A stretch of 64,000 nt of DNA, taken from positions 158,634-222,633 of the forward strand of contig QKYT01000062.1 in the NCBI GenBank assembly GCA_003550305.1, read 5' to 3'. A program made the position numbers and the translations under genes. Origin of the DNA: Glomus cerebriforme (taxonomy: Eukaryota; Glomeromycota; Glomeromycetes; Glomerales; Glomeraceae). The first letter of the stretch is position 1; every line of letters starts with the position of its first letter. Shown here one piece after another: positions 24,057 through 35,794 of the stretch. Below the pieces are notes generated by a model, which saw only the letters and a program-made list of their open reading frames with translations, searched no databases and was not told the origin of the DNA.

Positions 24057-26492
24057 ATGGACGGTAATAATATGCCAGAGGTAAAGAACTACATAATGCA
24101 GTTGAGCGATTATTCGTTTCTTGGTAAGTTTAAATATTTAAATAGCAGAGAAGGAGTTTGAATGAATAATTTAAAGTATATATATGTATATGCCTATGTA
24201 AACTGTGTATTAATATTAAATTTGATAATATAGAACGATCAGTTCATGAAATTTATATATGGATATGGTTTATTTTACATGTGTGGAGGGTAAGTATTCG
24301 ATTAATTGGTTTTGAATTTGAAGTAATTTTTTCTCTAAATTTTTTTTTTTTTTATCAAATAGTGCGATGGATTTGCAGCTTTAAGATGGAAACGTATAAT
24401 ATCATTTGAATTAAAATCATTCGTTACCATATTCATATTGATCGCATTACCTTTAGAATCTTTTTATGATATCGTATCTGTGAGTAATTTTTCTACTTTA
24501 TGTATGTTTCTATTTTATTATAATATTATTATATTTTAATTAATGTTTAATTCACTCCATGGGACGTTATTAAATAGACGAAGATAAAGTATGTAGAAGG
24601 GTTTTATTTGTTTCCAAATGCAGATCATGTGATAAGGGCAAAACCAAAATGGTTATGGTCAGAAGAGGATCAATTATGGTTTATACCAAGTTATTATTTA
24701 TTAATGGCTGGACTTGGTTTTCAAACGTGAGTATTCCTTATATTCCTTAATAAAGAAGGAAACCCTTTTATTACTATAGGGAAGAGAGATACTAATCATT
24801 ATAATAATTATTATTTTTTTTTACTACGTGTAGGATTACTTTGTTCTTATTACAATGTTTTTGGAATTATTTAACACACTCAATCGCAAAAATATCGTTT
24901 ATGTCAAGAGGAGAATTTACGCTTTATATCGTATGGGGACTAATATGTATTGGAATATTTCCAATACTACCCTACGTATTCAAAAATAATGAATTATTGT
25001 TGGAGGTAATTTTTATTTATTATATCATTTTTATAATCACATTTTTGATTTTATTAACTTTTTATTTACTTTATTATATTTGGGTATATTAGGTAATACC
25101 ACAACTAGTATATGCAACACAATTGTTAATTTTAGTATTACTTGGTATACGTACGCATGTGAAATTTAATGGATTGATTAATATAACTGCCTCATTTAAA
25201 AATTCGACAAATATCATTGCGAAAATAAGATATTTTATTGATATGAATAAGTTATTAACTACATCACTTGCTATTACTACTGTATCATTTTATTTATTAA
25301 GTATTGATCTTTTAACATCCGCTAAAATTATTAATCATTCCAAGTTTGCAAGGTAATTTATAAGAATTTAACTTTATTATTATTATTATTATTATTACTA
25401 TTATTATTATTTCTATTTTTATTTATTTTATTTTAAGAAGTATAAAATACTAATTTTTTTTTTCTCACTTCATTCTTTGAAATATGTTATTATAGTGATC
25501 TCTTGATTGCACATGCTAATTTTGCAGCAGTAGTAGAATGGTTAGCATTAATACTTATATTTTATCCCAGAAAAGGATTTGTTGGTACAGGAGCTGGTGG
25601 ATCTTCGTTTAATACGAATAATGGTTCAAGCACTGTTGGTCCATCATCATCACAAATTTCCCATACGACTAATATGAAATTAAATAATGTACCTCCTGGT
25701 ACTGGTACCGGTAATAATGTTAACATTGATGAAAAACAACAAAGACATTCATCAATAACTAATATTAACCAAGTGAACCAATCAAATGACAATTATCCAT
25801 CCGCTATTAAAAGTGTACAACTTAATCATGATTCAAATAATAATAACGTTGATGATACTGTAAAAGAAAGTTCACAAAAACCGACAATACAAAAACAACC
25901 ATCATTTAAACGATTTAAAAAGAAATCCGCATCACCATCTCCTTATTCAGATAGTAATTCAGATCTTGGTAATAGTTCAGATAATAATGAAGGAAATTCT
26001 AAGTCAGTACCTTACCTTAAACGTAATATATCAATAAGTAAAGATGGAAAAATGGTATATGGTGAAACAAAACCGTTGGGTAAAGTAAAGGGAGCAGAAT
26101 TTGTTGCCGTTGAAAAAGCTGATCCTAGTTTTATACCAAGTTATTATTTTTCAAATGATATTAAAGATAGAAATGGTCATGTAGTTAGAATACCTTCCTT
26201 ACTTAATGATAAAAGGTCCGATGATGATGATGATGATAACATTGTAGGAAAAGGAAATAGCGGTGGTGGTGGTAGTTTTCAACAAGGAATTACACAAGGA
26301 GTAGTGCAACAAGAAGGTGGTAGTGGCGGTTCTCAACAAGGAATTATACAAGGAATGGTACAACAAGAAGTAATAGTACCACAACAAGGTACTATACAAG
26401 AAAATAATAATGCTGTTATAGGAAACGATGATAAACAAGATTCTGATGGTGATGATGAAGATGATGATGATGGATACTTTTATGCTATGTAA
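24057..26492 (+). CDS. Seven-TM protein with long disordered C-terminal tail
   Basis: Seven exons join in phase: 24057-24123, 24234-24289, 24363-24479, 24578-24726, 24834-25005, 25093-25352 and 25496-26492, giving 605 residues. The first ~295 residues hold seven hydrophobic spans: IYIWIWFILHVW, FVTIFILIALPL, FIPSYYLLMAGLGF with the following ITLFLLQCFW, LYIVWGLICIGIFPILPYVF, LVYATQLLILVLLGI, TSLAITTVSFYLLSIDLL and AAVVEWLALILIFYP. The remaining ~310 residues are low complexity, rich in Asn/Ser/Gln/Gly, with acidic runs (DDDDDD, DGDDEDDDD) and QQG-centred repeats near 26279-26400. The topology resembles a GPCR or another 7TM family, but no family motif is clear. The tail could be a cytosolic signalling or phosphorylation region. 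Exon boundaries are well supported by phase and by continuity of the spans. Confidence 0.75.
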
Positions 26493-28339
26493 ATCTTTGT
26501 TTTTTTATGAATTTTCTCTTTTTTTATTAATTAATTGTTATTATTATAATTATTATTATTACTAGAAAGTAATAAGGATGTGCAATATTGAACATATTAT
26601 GTTGATAGAAAAAAGGAATTAATATTATTATATATTATTATATATTTTGGTGTCTAAATGTAATATTTAATATTTTGTTATATGTATTATTTTTTTTTCT
26701 TTTTTTAAAAAAAAAAAAGTTAAGATTGTTATTATATTAGTTTTAAGAGAAAAATTTTTTAATCAAAAAAAAAAAAAAATAAAGTTTTTTTTAAAACATC
26801 CTTAAAACACCATCCTGAATTTTTAAACTTTCGATCGATTCTAGCATACCCATGATTTTAAAATTACAAGGGCTGATAGCCTGATACGTCACAAAGGTCA
26901 CGTGCTTGAAAATTCGGTTTTATAAAACAATTGATCAAAAAAAAAAAAAAAAAAAAAATTTTTTCTCACAATGCCAATGAAGTAATTGAACAACTTGAAA
27001 GAAAATCCTTATTTAACAAGGAACGCCTTACTTGAATTTGACAGGAAGGATAACATAACAGAAGAAGAAACAATAACAGAAGAGAATCAAGAGAAATTAT
27101 AGTTTTCAGTAACGTATCACTTGAAAGATACCACAAGAGAAACGAAGGCTTAAACATCTGTCCATTTAAATGATTTAATTAAGGGAAAATTTATAATATC
27201 ATGGGAGTTTTGGGCTAGATGATAAGAAGTTGGAGCAACTAACTTACAGTAAATGTTATATCAAATTGGACAATACTGTTGGTAATAATAGCCGATATCA
27301 CAATTATACCAAGATAGGTTCCGCCACCTAGAGTACCGCAACCAAGAATGAATATAGAAGTGGGAATAAGTGAGACTTTTGAAAGTTTGATGGGTCTGGC
27401 GGGAAAATAGTTGTTTCTAAACAGGCAAATTTTATTAGAAGTTTATTTGGCGATAAAGATGGTTCCTCGGGTAAATGGTATCGCTGCAATGGTTGCATTA
27501 CTTTATTTACGTAATAACCAAGTTCCAACCAAACCCAGCACTAAATATACCAAACCCCGCTATCAAATACATTAGCCAACACGATACCAAATATTGCGAT
27601 TTCTTTTGAAACAGCGCCAGCATCAGCAGCAGATTTATTAATAATACTAGTATAGATTATAGTAGATTCACTGGCTCCTTCAAACATTGCTTGTATTACA
27701 GCGAACTTACTCTTTAATCCCAGAGGTGTTCCCGTTGGAATTAGATCCTGAAGTGGATTTATCTTTCATCAAAAAAAACCAGTTTCTTTATCTTTTTTAC
27801 ATCAAATCCGATTAATGTCAATATAGAGATTAGAGAAGCATTGTATTTCTGGTGTGTATTTCTTTCATGTTTTGCTGTTACATTATTATCAGCACTTCTT
27901 AAATTTTTTTTTTACATTTTTTTTTTTTACTGGCATTCTGACAATATCCGAAATTATTTCCCAATTCACTAGTAGAATAATCTTTTCCTAAAATCTAAAT
28001 CACAATTAAAAATTTTTAGAAGTTTTTTAAAAAAAATTCTTAGAAAAACAAATGTATTATCTGCTTTAAGTTCATAATAAATTGAGATAAAGCCCGATGT
28101 GGGCAAAACCTTATTCATTTTTAAAATTTTTTAAAGAGTAAAAAGACACATCCTAGACCATATGATGTGGATCCCCGTGTCATTCACGTTTCTTATCCGC
28201 GGATATCTGCGGATTGGATTTTTTAATCCGTTTTCTACCGATGACAGTAACACCACTAATTTGATTGGCTCCATTAAAAAATCACACTTTTTTTTTATAA
28301 ATTAACATGTTTTAATAACGTAAGAAAATTTTTGTTACG
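26493..28339. other. Intergenic region with possible minus-strand coding relic
   Basis: Poly-A/T runs at 26706-26718, 26766 and 26938-26958. The interval 27000-27780 contains protein-like minus-strand pieces (listed separately). 28100-28330 is the 5' region of the uS19m gene, with a short GC-richer patch CCGCGGATATCTGCGG near 28197. Confidence 0.4.
27000..27775 (-). pseudogene. Possible decayed membrane-protein gene
   Basis: Read on the minus strand, a Met-initiated start near 27770 (MKDKSTSGSNSNGNTSGIK) is followed after a frame change by protein-like segments: AMFEGASESTIIYTSIINK, ADAGAVSKEIAIFGIVLAN, AGFGIFSAGFGWN and, near 27300, ILGCGTLGGGTYLGIIVISA. Glycine-rich hydrophobic stretches suggest a membrane transporter or channel. 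Stops and frame changes separate the pieces and splice sites do not rescue one reading frame by eye, so I call it a relic. I do not recognise the family. A mis-assembled real gene with several small introns is an alternative. Confidence 0.3.
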
Positions 28340-28859
28340 ATGAAACCTACTCTTAGTTTGTTAAGTCGTTCGGCTTGGAAAGGTATTATCGTAATGTTTC
28401 TTTTAATAATAAAAAAAAAATTCAATCTTAAAATTTATAACCTTTTTTTTTTTCAAAATAGGTCCTTTTTTTGTAAAATTTCCTGGTAACAATCGAATAA
28501 ATTTTTAATATAATACAATTATTTTTCACCTTTTAATCTCACGATTAAAAAAAAAAAAAATTGAATTAAAATTTTACTTGTTTTAAATGCTTTTCTTCAT
28601 AATTATTATTCCCTTCCTTTAATATATAATATCAATTAAATTGTTAGGATTACGCCAGGCTCAAGAGACAAAAGCTCCTATAAAAACCCAAGCAAGATCA
28701 TGTACAATTCTGCCAGCATTTATTGGATTAAAATTTTTGGTACATAATGGTAAAGATTACGTACCTGTTACTATTACAGAAGAGATGATTGGACATAAAT
28801 TAGGAGAATTCTCTCCTACTAGAAAGAAATTTACTTTTAGAAAGACTAAAAATAAATAA
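28340..28859 (+). CDS. RSM19: Mitochondrial small-subunit ribosomal protein uS19m
   Basis: Three exons, 28340-28382, 28462-28485 and 28648-28859, splice in phase to 92 residues, the usual length of bacterial-type S19. The product begins [20 protein letters not shown], where SRSAWKGPFF is the N-terminal hallmark of the family. It continues with [19 protein letters not shown], the [10 protein letters not shown] strand and the [16 protein letters not shown] signature that contacts 16S-type rRNA. As a nuclear gene for a bacterial-type S19 it should act in the mitochondrial ribosome small-subunit head. No separate targeting extension is visible, and the basic N-terminus may serve. The middle exon is only 24 nt and easy to miss. 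It converges with the gene ending at 29001. Confidence 0.92.
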
Positions 28860-29000
28860 AAGTTGAAGTTTATTATATAATACTGTAAATCATTAATATA
28901 ACGTTACTTTATACAAGTAAAAAATAAAACAAAAAAATTTATACAAATTAATAGTATATATTATTAATTCTATATAATATTGATATTTCTTTTTTGAATA

Positions 29001-30050
29001 TTAACTTTTCGCCCAAATATGTTCAAGAGGAACTTCACTTAATTGACCATTAGAAACCAATTCTTTAGCTTTTTTCTCAAAAAGAGTCCAAGCTCGATCT
29101 TTTTCACCACCATTATAAGCTCTTTTTAAATATAATTCACCTTTATGAAAATCTTGTTCTACATCATAAAGTCCATTAAGATAAACTTTACCTAAAATGT
29201 ACATTGCAGTAACATATCTTTTTTTATTTGCCGCAGATAATAGTCTTTTAATACCTTTTTCAACTCTTTCTTCTTTACTTAAATTTGAATGTTCAAGTAA
29301 AAATTTACCGTATACAGTTTCCCAATATCCATCATCAAATAAATAATCAGCACATAATTTATAATATTGATCAGCTAATTCATAATTTTGTAAATATTCG
29401 TGACAGTGACCCATCCAATATAATACTTCATAATCTATTTGAATTGTTTGTTTCGATAATGGTTCTAAAATTGACAAAGCTTCAGAATACTTCGATAATT
29501 TTATGTATGATTTTGCTTTATTAAATTGTTCTTTACTATAATTAATGAGAAGAAGTGAAAGAATTAGAGATTTAGAATTAAGAAATTGTTTAATAATTAA
29601 TATGTATGTATTTATATAACTTACTCGAAATCTGTTACTGTAAGTACGAATTCTAAAGATGGTTTATTCGTTTGTACTTCAGACGTTAATTGGGTCAATT
29701 TGGCCGATTTGGTCGATTGAGTTGATTTAGATGATTTATTATTAAGTTTTCTCTTTATACTATGATTAAAAAATCAATAAAAATACTAATATATTAAATT
29801 TAAGTCTATTCAAAAAAAAAGAATAGTATTAAAAAAGATTTAGCCAAAAAAAGTTAAAAATGTCTTTGAATTAAGACTTTACAACTTTTTTTTAAAAAAA
29901 AGAATAATGTACAAATAGTATATATGCTTACAAAAAAATCTTCATATTGACAATCTGATAAATTGAATATTTTGATTTCTTGTTCCGTGTTCCTTCTTCT
30001 GATTTTTCGTTTGGTAAATCTAAAGATTGTTTTGATTTGGCTGACTGCAT
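29001..30050 (-). CDS. TPR/Sel1-like repeat protein
   Basis: Exons 30050-29932, 29759-29625 and 29535-29001 join in phase to 262 residues. Residues 1-80 are basic and serine/threonine rich (KSTQSTKSAKLTQL) and probably disordered. From about residue 85 to 235 the protein is made of helical hairpins: FNKAKSYIKLSKYSEALSIL, then YWMGHCHEYLQNYELADQYY like TPR units, then AMYILGKVYLNGLYDVEQDF like a Sel1 unit with its A..LG..Y..G pattern. Such repeats act as protein-binding scaffolds. No catalytic domain is present. The partner is unknown. It is not obviously part of the kinase-Sel1 family on the left side of the window. The first exon is short, and its donor (TTTTTTT|GTAAGC) is the least certain junction. 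Confidence 0.7.
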
Positions 30051-31560
30051 TGATTAATATTAATGAAAAAAAAAAAAAATGAACCGAAAGAAAAACGGGA
30101 GTATATATAAAAAAAACGGGATTTTTATTTTACTTAAAAAATACCGATTTTCAAAAAAGAAAATCGATTTTCTTTGGAGAAAAAAAAATTAAGGAGATGT
30201 CTAATATATAATCAATTATTTTAAACCTAATATAAAACGGTTTTTGTTTTCCCTAGATCAATTATTATAAAATAAAATGATTCATTTAAATGATTCCTTT
30301 TTTTGGATTAATAAAAAAAACAGTTTTATAGAAAGGGAACAAAATAAAAAAAATTTGAACGTCAAAATTCCATCATTCCTTAAAAAAAAAATATATATAT
30401 ATATGATTTTTTTTATAGTATCAGCTGATAATTGGTTTTCATACTATATGAGAAAGATGCGGTACGTAATTTGTTTTTCGAACTCTTTGTTTAGTATAAA
30501 TAAAACAAATAAAAAAAGAAACAAACACTATATTAAACTATAAAATACTTAAAAAGTCATACCGCAAATAATTGGTTTGAGGTTACAATTACAAATCATT
30601 TATATAATGGGTTGTTCCTTTACTAATTATGGGAATTTTTAAGCCCGAAAATCATTCGACTGGTATATAGAATTCCATTTCGTCAATCAGGAAATTTTTA
30701 ACAAAAAGATTATATATTATGGATATGTTATTATAAAGTCTAAATAAAAGTTTATACATGTGCAATTGCGCATTTTATGTACGTACATAAAATTTACTAC
30801 AATATTGCGTATATTATAATATATTATATAATGAGTATTATATATATCCACAAGAATTGTGATTTTCTTGGGGGGGTTTCCTTTTGTTTCTATTTTTTTT
30901 ATCATAAATGATTGTTTTTTTTCAAAAATGAATTTTATAAATCATTATATTAATCTAGTAAATATTGAATGAGAATTCAAATTGTACAACATTTTTTTAT
31001 AAAACAAACATAAAATTTGTACTTATTTCATTTATTTGATTCTTATTAAATGTATCGAAATTTCATTTAATGCATAACGCAGATTGTGATGCCAATGCGA
31101 AAAAATAATGACACATTTATGACTATTGACAAGTTTTAAACCAAGTTTTTAATCCATCCAAAATTTTTGTCTAAATATCTCTATTGCATAATTCTGAGTT
31201 CAAAAATTCTCCGAATGGTTGTCTTGTAAAACAAGTAAAAATTATAAAATCGGTCTAACAACTATTGAATACTACCAGAATTGTATTCATTATCTCATAA
31301 TGGCGTTCTTATGCATAAATGTTCGAATCTTCCCCCATCGATCACAAATTTAATATTGCTAAATATGGTGTTTTGGCAAAAACTCTGTCGTTCTAGGTAC
31401 GTAAGCTTTATTGCATACGATTACACAGTTTTAATTATCACGTGCAATTCAATAAATTAAACTGCACGTGATCATCAATTAATTTAATTGTTTTTTTTTT
31501 TATCTTGTACACAAAATAAATACGTATATACAAAAAATTTTTTTTTTTTTAAAGGCGTAT
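30051..31560. other. AT-rich intergenic gap
   Basis: No gene supported. A short open frame at 30277-30543 is A-rich with no signature. A G7 run lies near 30870. Confidence 0.45.
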
Positions 31561-33172
31561 TTACTCAATTCTCGGTTTTTTATACTGTACACCTTCTCTC
31601 GGATCACGATTATCTTGTCGAATCAATCCGTTTATTCCGGCATTGAAATCAAAATTAAGTAATTCGCCTTCTTCTGCGGGCCTATCCAAATCCGTATGTG
31701 GTGGTCGGTTAAAATCCCACTCACGATCTCTATCACGATTATCTCGATCTCTATCTCTATTATCTCTGCCTCTATCCCAATCTCTACCCCTGTTTCGTGG
31801 TTGATTACGTCCACCTCCTCCACCACCTGCACGTTTATGGCCCTCTTGATTCCTAGATCTACCATTATCCCGACCACCTCCTCCCCCATCGCCGCCTCTT
31901 TCTTGATGCCAACTATCACGTCTTATGAATTTATTAGTATTACGTCTCGGTGGAGGTCGCGGACGTTCATTTTGTTGTGACATTGATTGAGGCATTTGTG
32001 GTAATTGTTGTCTTGATATTCTGGAATCATATTGTGCCATAAATTGCTCATGTCCGCCTCCGTTATTACCGTATCTTAATGAATGTGATCCACGTTCTCT
32101 CGATAGATATTGCATGCTGTTATGTATCCCGTCCTCTTCATGTTTTATCATCTTTATAGATTCTTCTTGTTTTATTGATAACGCTTGAAATTCTTGTTTC
32201 ATTATGTATGACGTTGAATCTTTTAAGTATTGTTGTGGTGGACGGTCATATGGTTTGAACGTTTCCAAATCTATAAACTTTTTTTCAGCATTCATTGGAA
32301 TCTGAAATAAAGGATACATAGAGTCAATTTTCTTATGATGTGACTGGACGATATTGAAAGAGGACCAAATATATATTGTAAATTAAATACTTACATATGT
32401 GTTAGGATTCTTTTCATCCTGTATCCACGTGTACTTGCTCAAATTAGGTTCTTCATCTTCTTTATAATACATTGTATCCCTTTATAAAAGAAAATTAAAA
32501 ATAATAATAAAATTTTTGTTAAAAGAAAGAAATGAAATAATAATAATAATACTTTCATACCAATCAATGATTTTTATCTTTCCATAATTTTTATTGACCG
32601 TTAATTCTAGAGAATCCTCGTGAACTCTAGTTTCACTATTCATATATATAAATAAATAAAATTTTGAGTTGATGAAATATTAATAACGAATTCTTTTTTT
32701 AAAAAAAAAAAATTATTGAATATTATTTAATTACCCTAAATTGATTTGTACAATATCTCCACCTTGATAATATTGTCCATTTTCCCAAATGACTAAAGTA
32801 CAAACAGCAGTTTCGTCCGCAACAAGGAAACTATTAAGTTCCACTTCTTGTTGAGTCTTTAGCGTACGACGCGATACTAATTAAAGGCAATTTAATAAGC
32901 AAATGAAAAAAAATTTTCTTTTTAATATCAAAAAAAAAAAAAATCTAATAATAATAAATCAAATAAGATGGGATAAATATAAGCTTACAATGTCGAAGTA
33001 TGATACATGTTATATCAAAACCTCGTATCCATGGTCTTAATTCTCTTATTTTTAATACGCCATTTCTTTGAATAGAAATTGGCTTTTGAATCATGGAATT
33101 ATTATTTCCATATCTAGGCTGTAAAATTGTTGGTGGTGGTGCACTCGTCTCGACTAATGAATTAATCGACAT
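31561..33172 (-). CDS. OB-fold ssDNA-binding protein, SSB/SOSS-B-like, with RG-rich tail
   Basis: Five exons, 33172-32989, 32876-32735, 32635-32561, 32479-32395 and 32301-31561, give 408 residues in phase. Residues ~40-135 form an OB fold of the SOSS-B/hSSB type: KIRELRPWIRGFDITCIILR, then FLVADETAVCTLVIWENGQY, GGDIVQINLG and HEDSLELTVNKNYGKI, matching the order of strands in that family (L-x-P-x-x, VADxT, W, GDI, L-x-L-x-V). Residues 160-270 are Gln/Lys-rich. Residues ~270-370 are rich in RG, RD and poly-Gly (GGDGGGGGRDNGRSR, RDNRDRDRD), like RNA- or nucleic-acid-binding RGG regions. The end is KKPRIE, a basic possible nuclear signal. It likely acts on single-stranded DNA or RNA in the nucleus. 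The length exceeds simple SOSS-B proteins because of the tail. Confidence 0.8.
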
Positions 33173-33701
33173 GACGTAAAATTTGAAAATTTCGTGATCT
33201 ACAAAAATTATGGTAATTGGAAGGGTCTATTTATAAGAATTTTTTGTGGTGTTTGTGTAACAAACGATTGTTTTGTTGATCGACAATGATTGGCTGAAAT
33301 CATTACTAATTTGTCTTGTATAACATCAATCGATCAATTGCATAAATTTTTTTACCAAATAATAAAATTACAACAATTAAATGTCGCAAGTGACTTTTTA
33401 TAAAAAATATTAATAATCTGTTTATTAATATACAGTACTAATTTTAAGATTTTCATTTTTTTTTTTTTAATAAAAAAAAAATCAAGAAAAAAATTTAATG
33501 CTTTTCTTTTATTATAATGTGAGTAATTTATATTAGCTACTTTACATAAGGTACATTTATAATTTGCATATAAAATTATCCATAAATTGTCTTGAAGTGC
33601 TTAAGATCCTATATTCAAAATTGGATCATAAATAACTTTAAAGTTAATTTAATAATTTCAATTTAATAAAAAAATTGCTTACCTCTGTAAATATATAATA
33701 T
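33173..33701. other. Gap between two minus-strand genes
   Basis: About 530 bp of AT-rich sequence with poly-T/A runs near 33459-33482, holding the promoter of the OB-fold gene and the 3' region of the zinc finger gene. Nothing else seen. Confidence 0.45.
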
Positions 33702-35794
33702 CTAGCCGAGATAACCTTCTAATCCTTCATATAAAGCACTCGTATTAATAGAATTAATAAATTCATCAATATGTTTCCTTTTATGTCTTTGTAAGCTACT
33801 TGCGGTAGTAAATGCCTTTGTACATCCTCGTTCGTCACATAAATAAGGTTTCTCTCCTGTATGAGACCTCTCATGATCTCTTAAATGACCCGAATGAGTA
33901 AATTTTCTCCCACATTCAGAAAAACTACAAACCATTAATTTATTTCCGGTATGTAATCTCTGATGAGTTCTTAAGTCATTCATTCTACTAAATGTTCTAC
34001 CGCATCCCGGTTCTTCACACTTCCATGGTTTCTCATCCGAATGTGTATATCTATGAGTTTGTAAACTTGTAGTAGTTGCGAATGCTTTATTACAACCAAT
34101 CTCTTCACAAACATAAATCTTCTCCAAATTATGATTTTTCTTGTGTCTGAATAAAACATCCGATCTTTTAAATGTTTTGCCACATCCAGGTAAATCACAA
34201 ACAAACGGTTTATCTTCAGAATGTGTACTCTGATGTTTCTTTAAATTACCCAATAAAGCAAATGCTTTATTACATCCAAATACTTCACAAACAAATGGTT
34301 TTTCATCTGAATGAGTACGTTCATGAATTTGTAAATTACCTAATTGACTAAATTTCTTGTTACATTCTTTACATTCATATGGTCTTTCTCCCGTGTGGAC
34401 CCTTCGATGATTTTGTAAATGACTCATTTTAGAAAATTTCTTGTTACATTCAGTAAACTCACATTTAAAATACAATTCTCCTGTATGTTTACGCTTGTGA
34501 GTTTTTAAATCGTCAGGGCGCTTGAATGCTTTGTTACATCCAGGTTCATCACATTCATAAGGTTTCTCCTCTGAATGTATGCACTTGTGAACCTGTAAAC
34601 TACTTGATGTATAGAATGATTTTTCGCAACCAGGTTCATCACAGACATAAGGTCTCTCTCCATTATGACTTCGTTCATGTACTTTTAATCCATGTGAAGT
34701 AGCATAAGACTTTGTACATCCATCCTCTTTGCATTTAAACGGCCTTTCACCAGTATGTGAACGTTGATGAATCGTTAAATTACTTTTTGTGTTAAATGAT
34801 TTATTGCACCCTGGTTCATCGCAAACATAAGGTTTCTCTCCATGACTACTTTGTTCATGTGCTTTTAATCCATGTGATGTAGTATAAGACTTTGTACATC
34901 CATCCTCTTTGCATATAAATGGTCTTTCACCGGTATGTGAACGTTGATGAACCTTTAAATTATTCCTTGTACTAAATGACTTATTACATCCAGGTTCATC
35001 ACATTTATGCTTTTTATTAGATATATTGGATATCTTTTTTTTCCTCTTTGCGGGATGATTGTATTCAGAATTACTTTCATCACTACCTTGTTCTTCATCT
35101 TCATTTATTGCATCTATTGTATCTTCTTGAATTTCCTCCACAGTAGCATCTGATATATCATATTCCATTTCTATATCTTCGACTGGATAATTAGGTGAAT
35201 TCATTTTTCTAATCACTAAATCATCAATCTTCTGTAATGTGGTTTGTAATTTCTCTTCTCTCTCTTTTTCAATTTGCAAGGTTTGGTCTAACCTTAATAG
35301 AGGTCTTGTAATAAATGTTGGATAATCATCAAAACTCTCGACAATATTTTCAGTGAAATTATCTTGAACATCATTTTTATTTCTCGGACGTCCGTTCGTG
35401 GATAAAGGAACTTGTGAAGCATCATGAGTATCATCTGTGTTAATGATATTGCTAACGAATGAATCAATCTGACCGAATAAATTCAACCCTGAAAAATTTT
35501 TTCCATTATTCCCATTATGATTTTTTCCCACGGAAGAGCTATTAAACCGATTAATTATACCACTAGAACCTTTTCTATTATTATTTCCAGTAGAATAACT
35601 TGGAATATTAATATTAGAGCCTATCGAGGTATGAACTATATTTTTATTTCTCAAGTGACCTTTTTTTTTAAAAAAAAAGAATAAGAGATAAAAATAAGAA
35701 TTTTTTTTTTTAAGAAAAAAAACTTCAACTGAATAGAAAAAAAAAATTAGATTTGTTAAGAAAAATTAAATATTCATTTGATACCTGACGCCAT
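33702..35794 (-). CDS. Fourteen-finger C2H2 zinc finger protein (TFIIIA/MTF1-like)
   Basis: A 10-nt first exon (35794-35785, ATG GCG TCA G) joins the exon 35659-33702 in phase, giving 655 residues starting MASGHLRNKNIVH. The large exon alone has no ATG near its start, so the tiny exon decides the model. Residues 1-200 are Asn/Ser/Asp/Glu rich with a charged coiled-coil-like stretch (QIEKEREEKLQTTLQK). Residues 206-220 (PAKRKKKISNISNKKHK) look like a nuclear signal. From 221 to about 635 there are 14 C2H2 fingers, nearly all with C-x4-C spacing and TGERP/SDEKP-type linkers, as in TFIIIA and MTF1. One finger (YECKECNKKF) has C-x2-C. Fingers 1-2 and 3-4 are nearly the same two-finger unit. A DNA- or RNA-binding regulator is likely; the target is unknown. 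Confidence 0.85.

Noticed and set aside
25562..25792. Minus-strand open frame
   Set aside because: Antisense shadow of the low-complexity tail of the 7TM gene.
31270..31345. tRNA-like B-box word TGTTCGAATC
   Set aside because: No matching A box, acceptor stem or anticodon arm around it.
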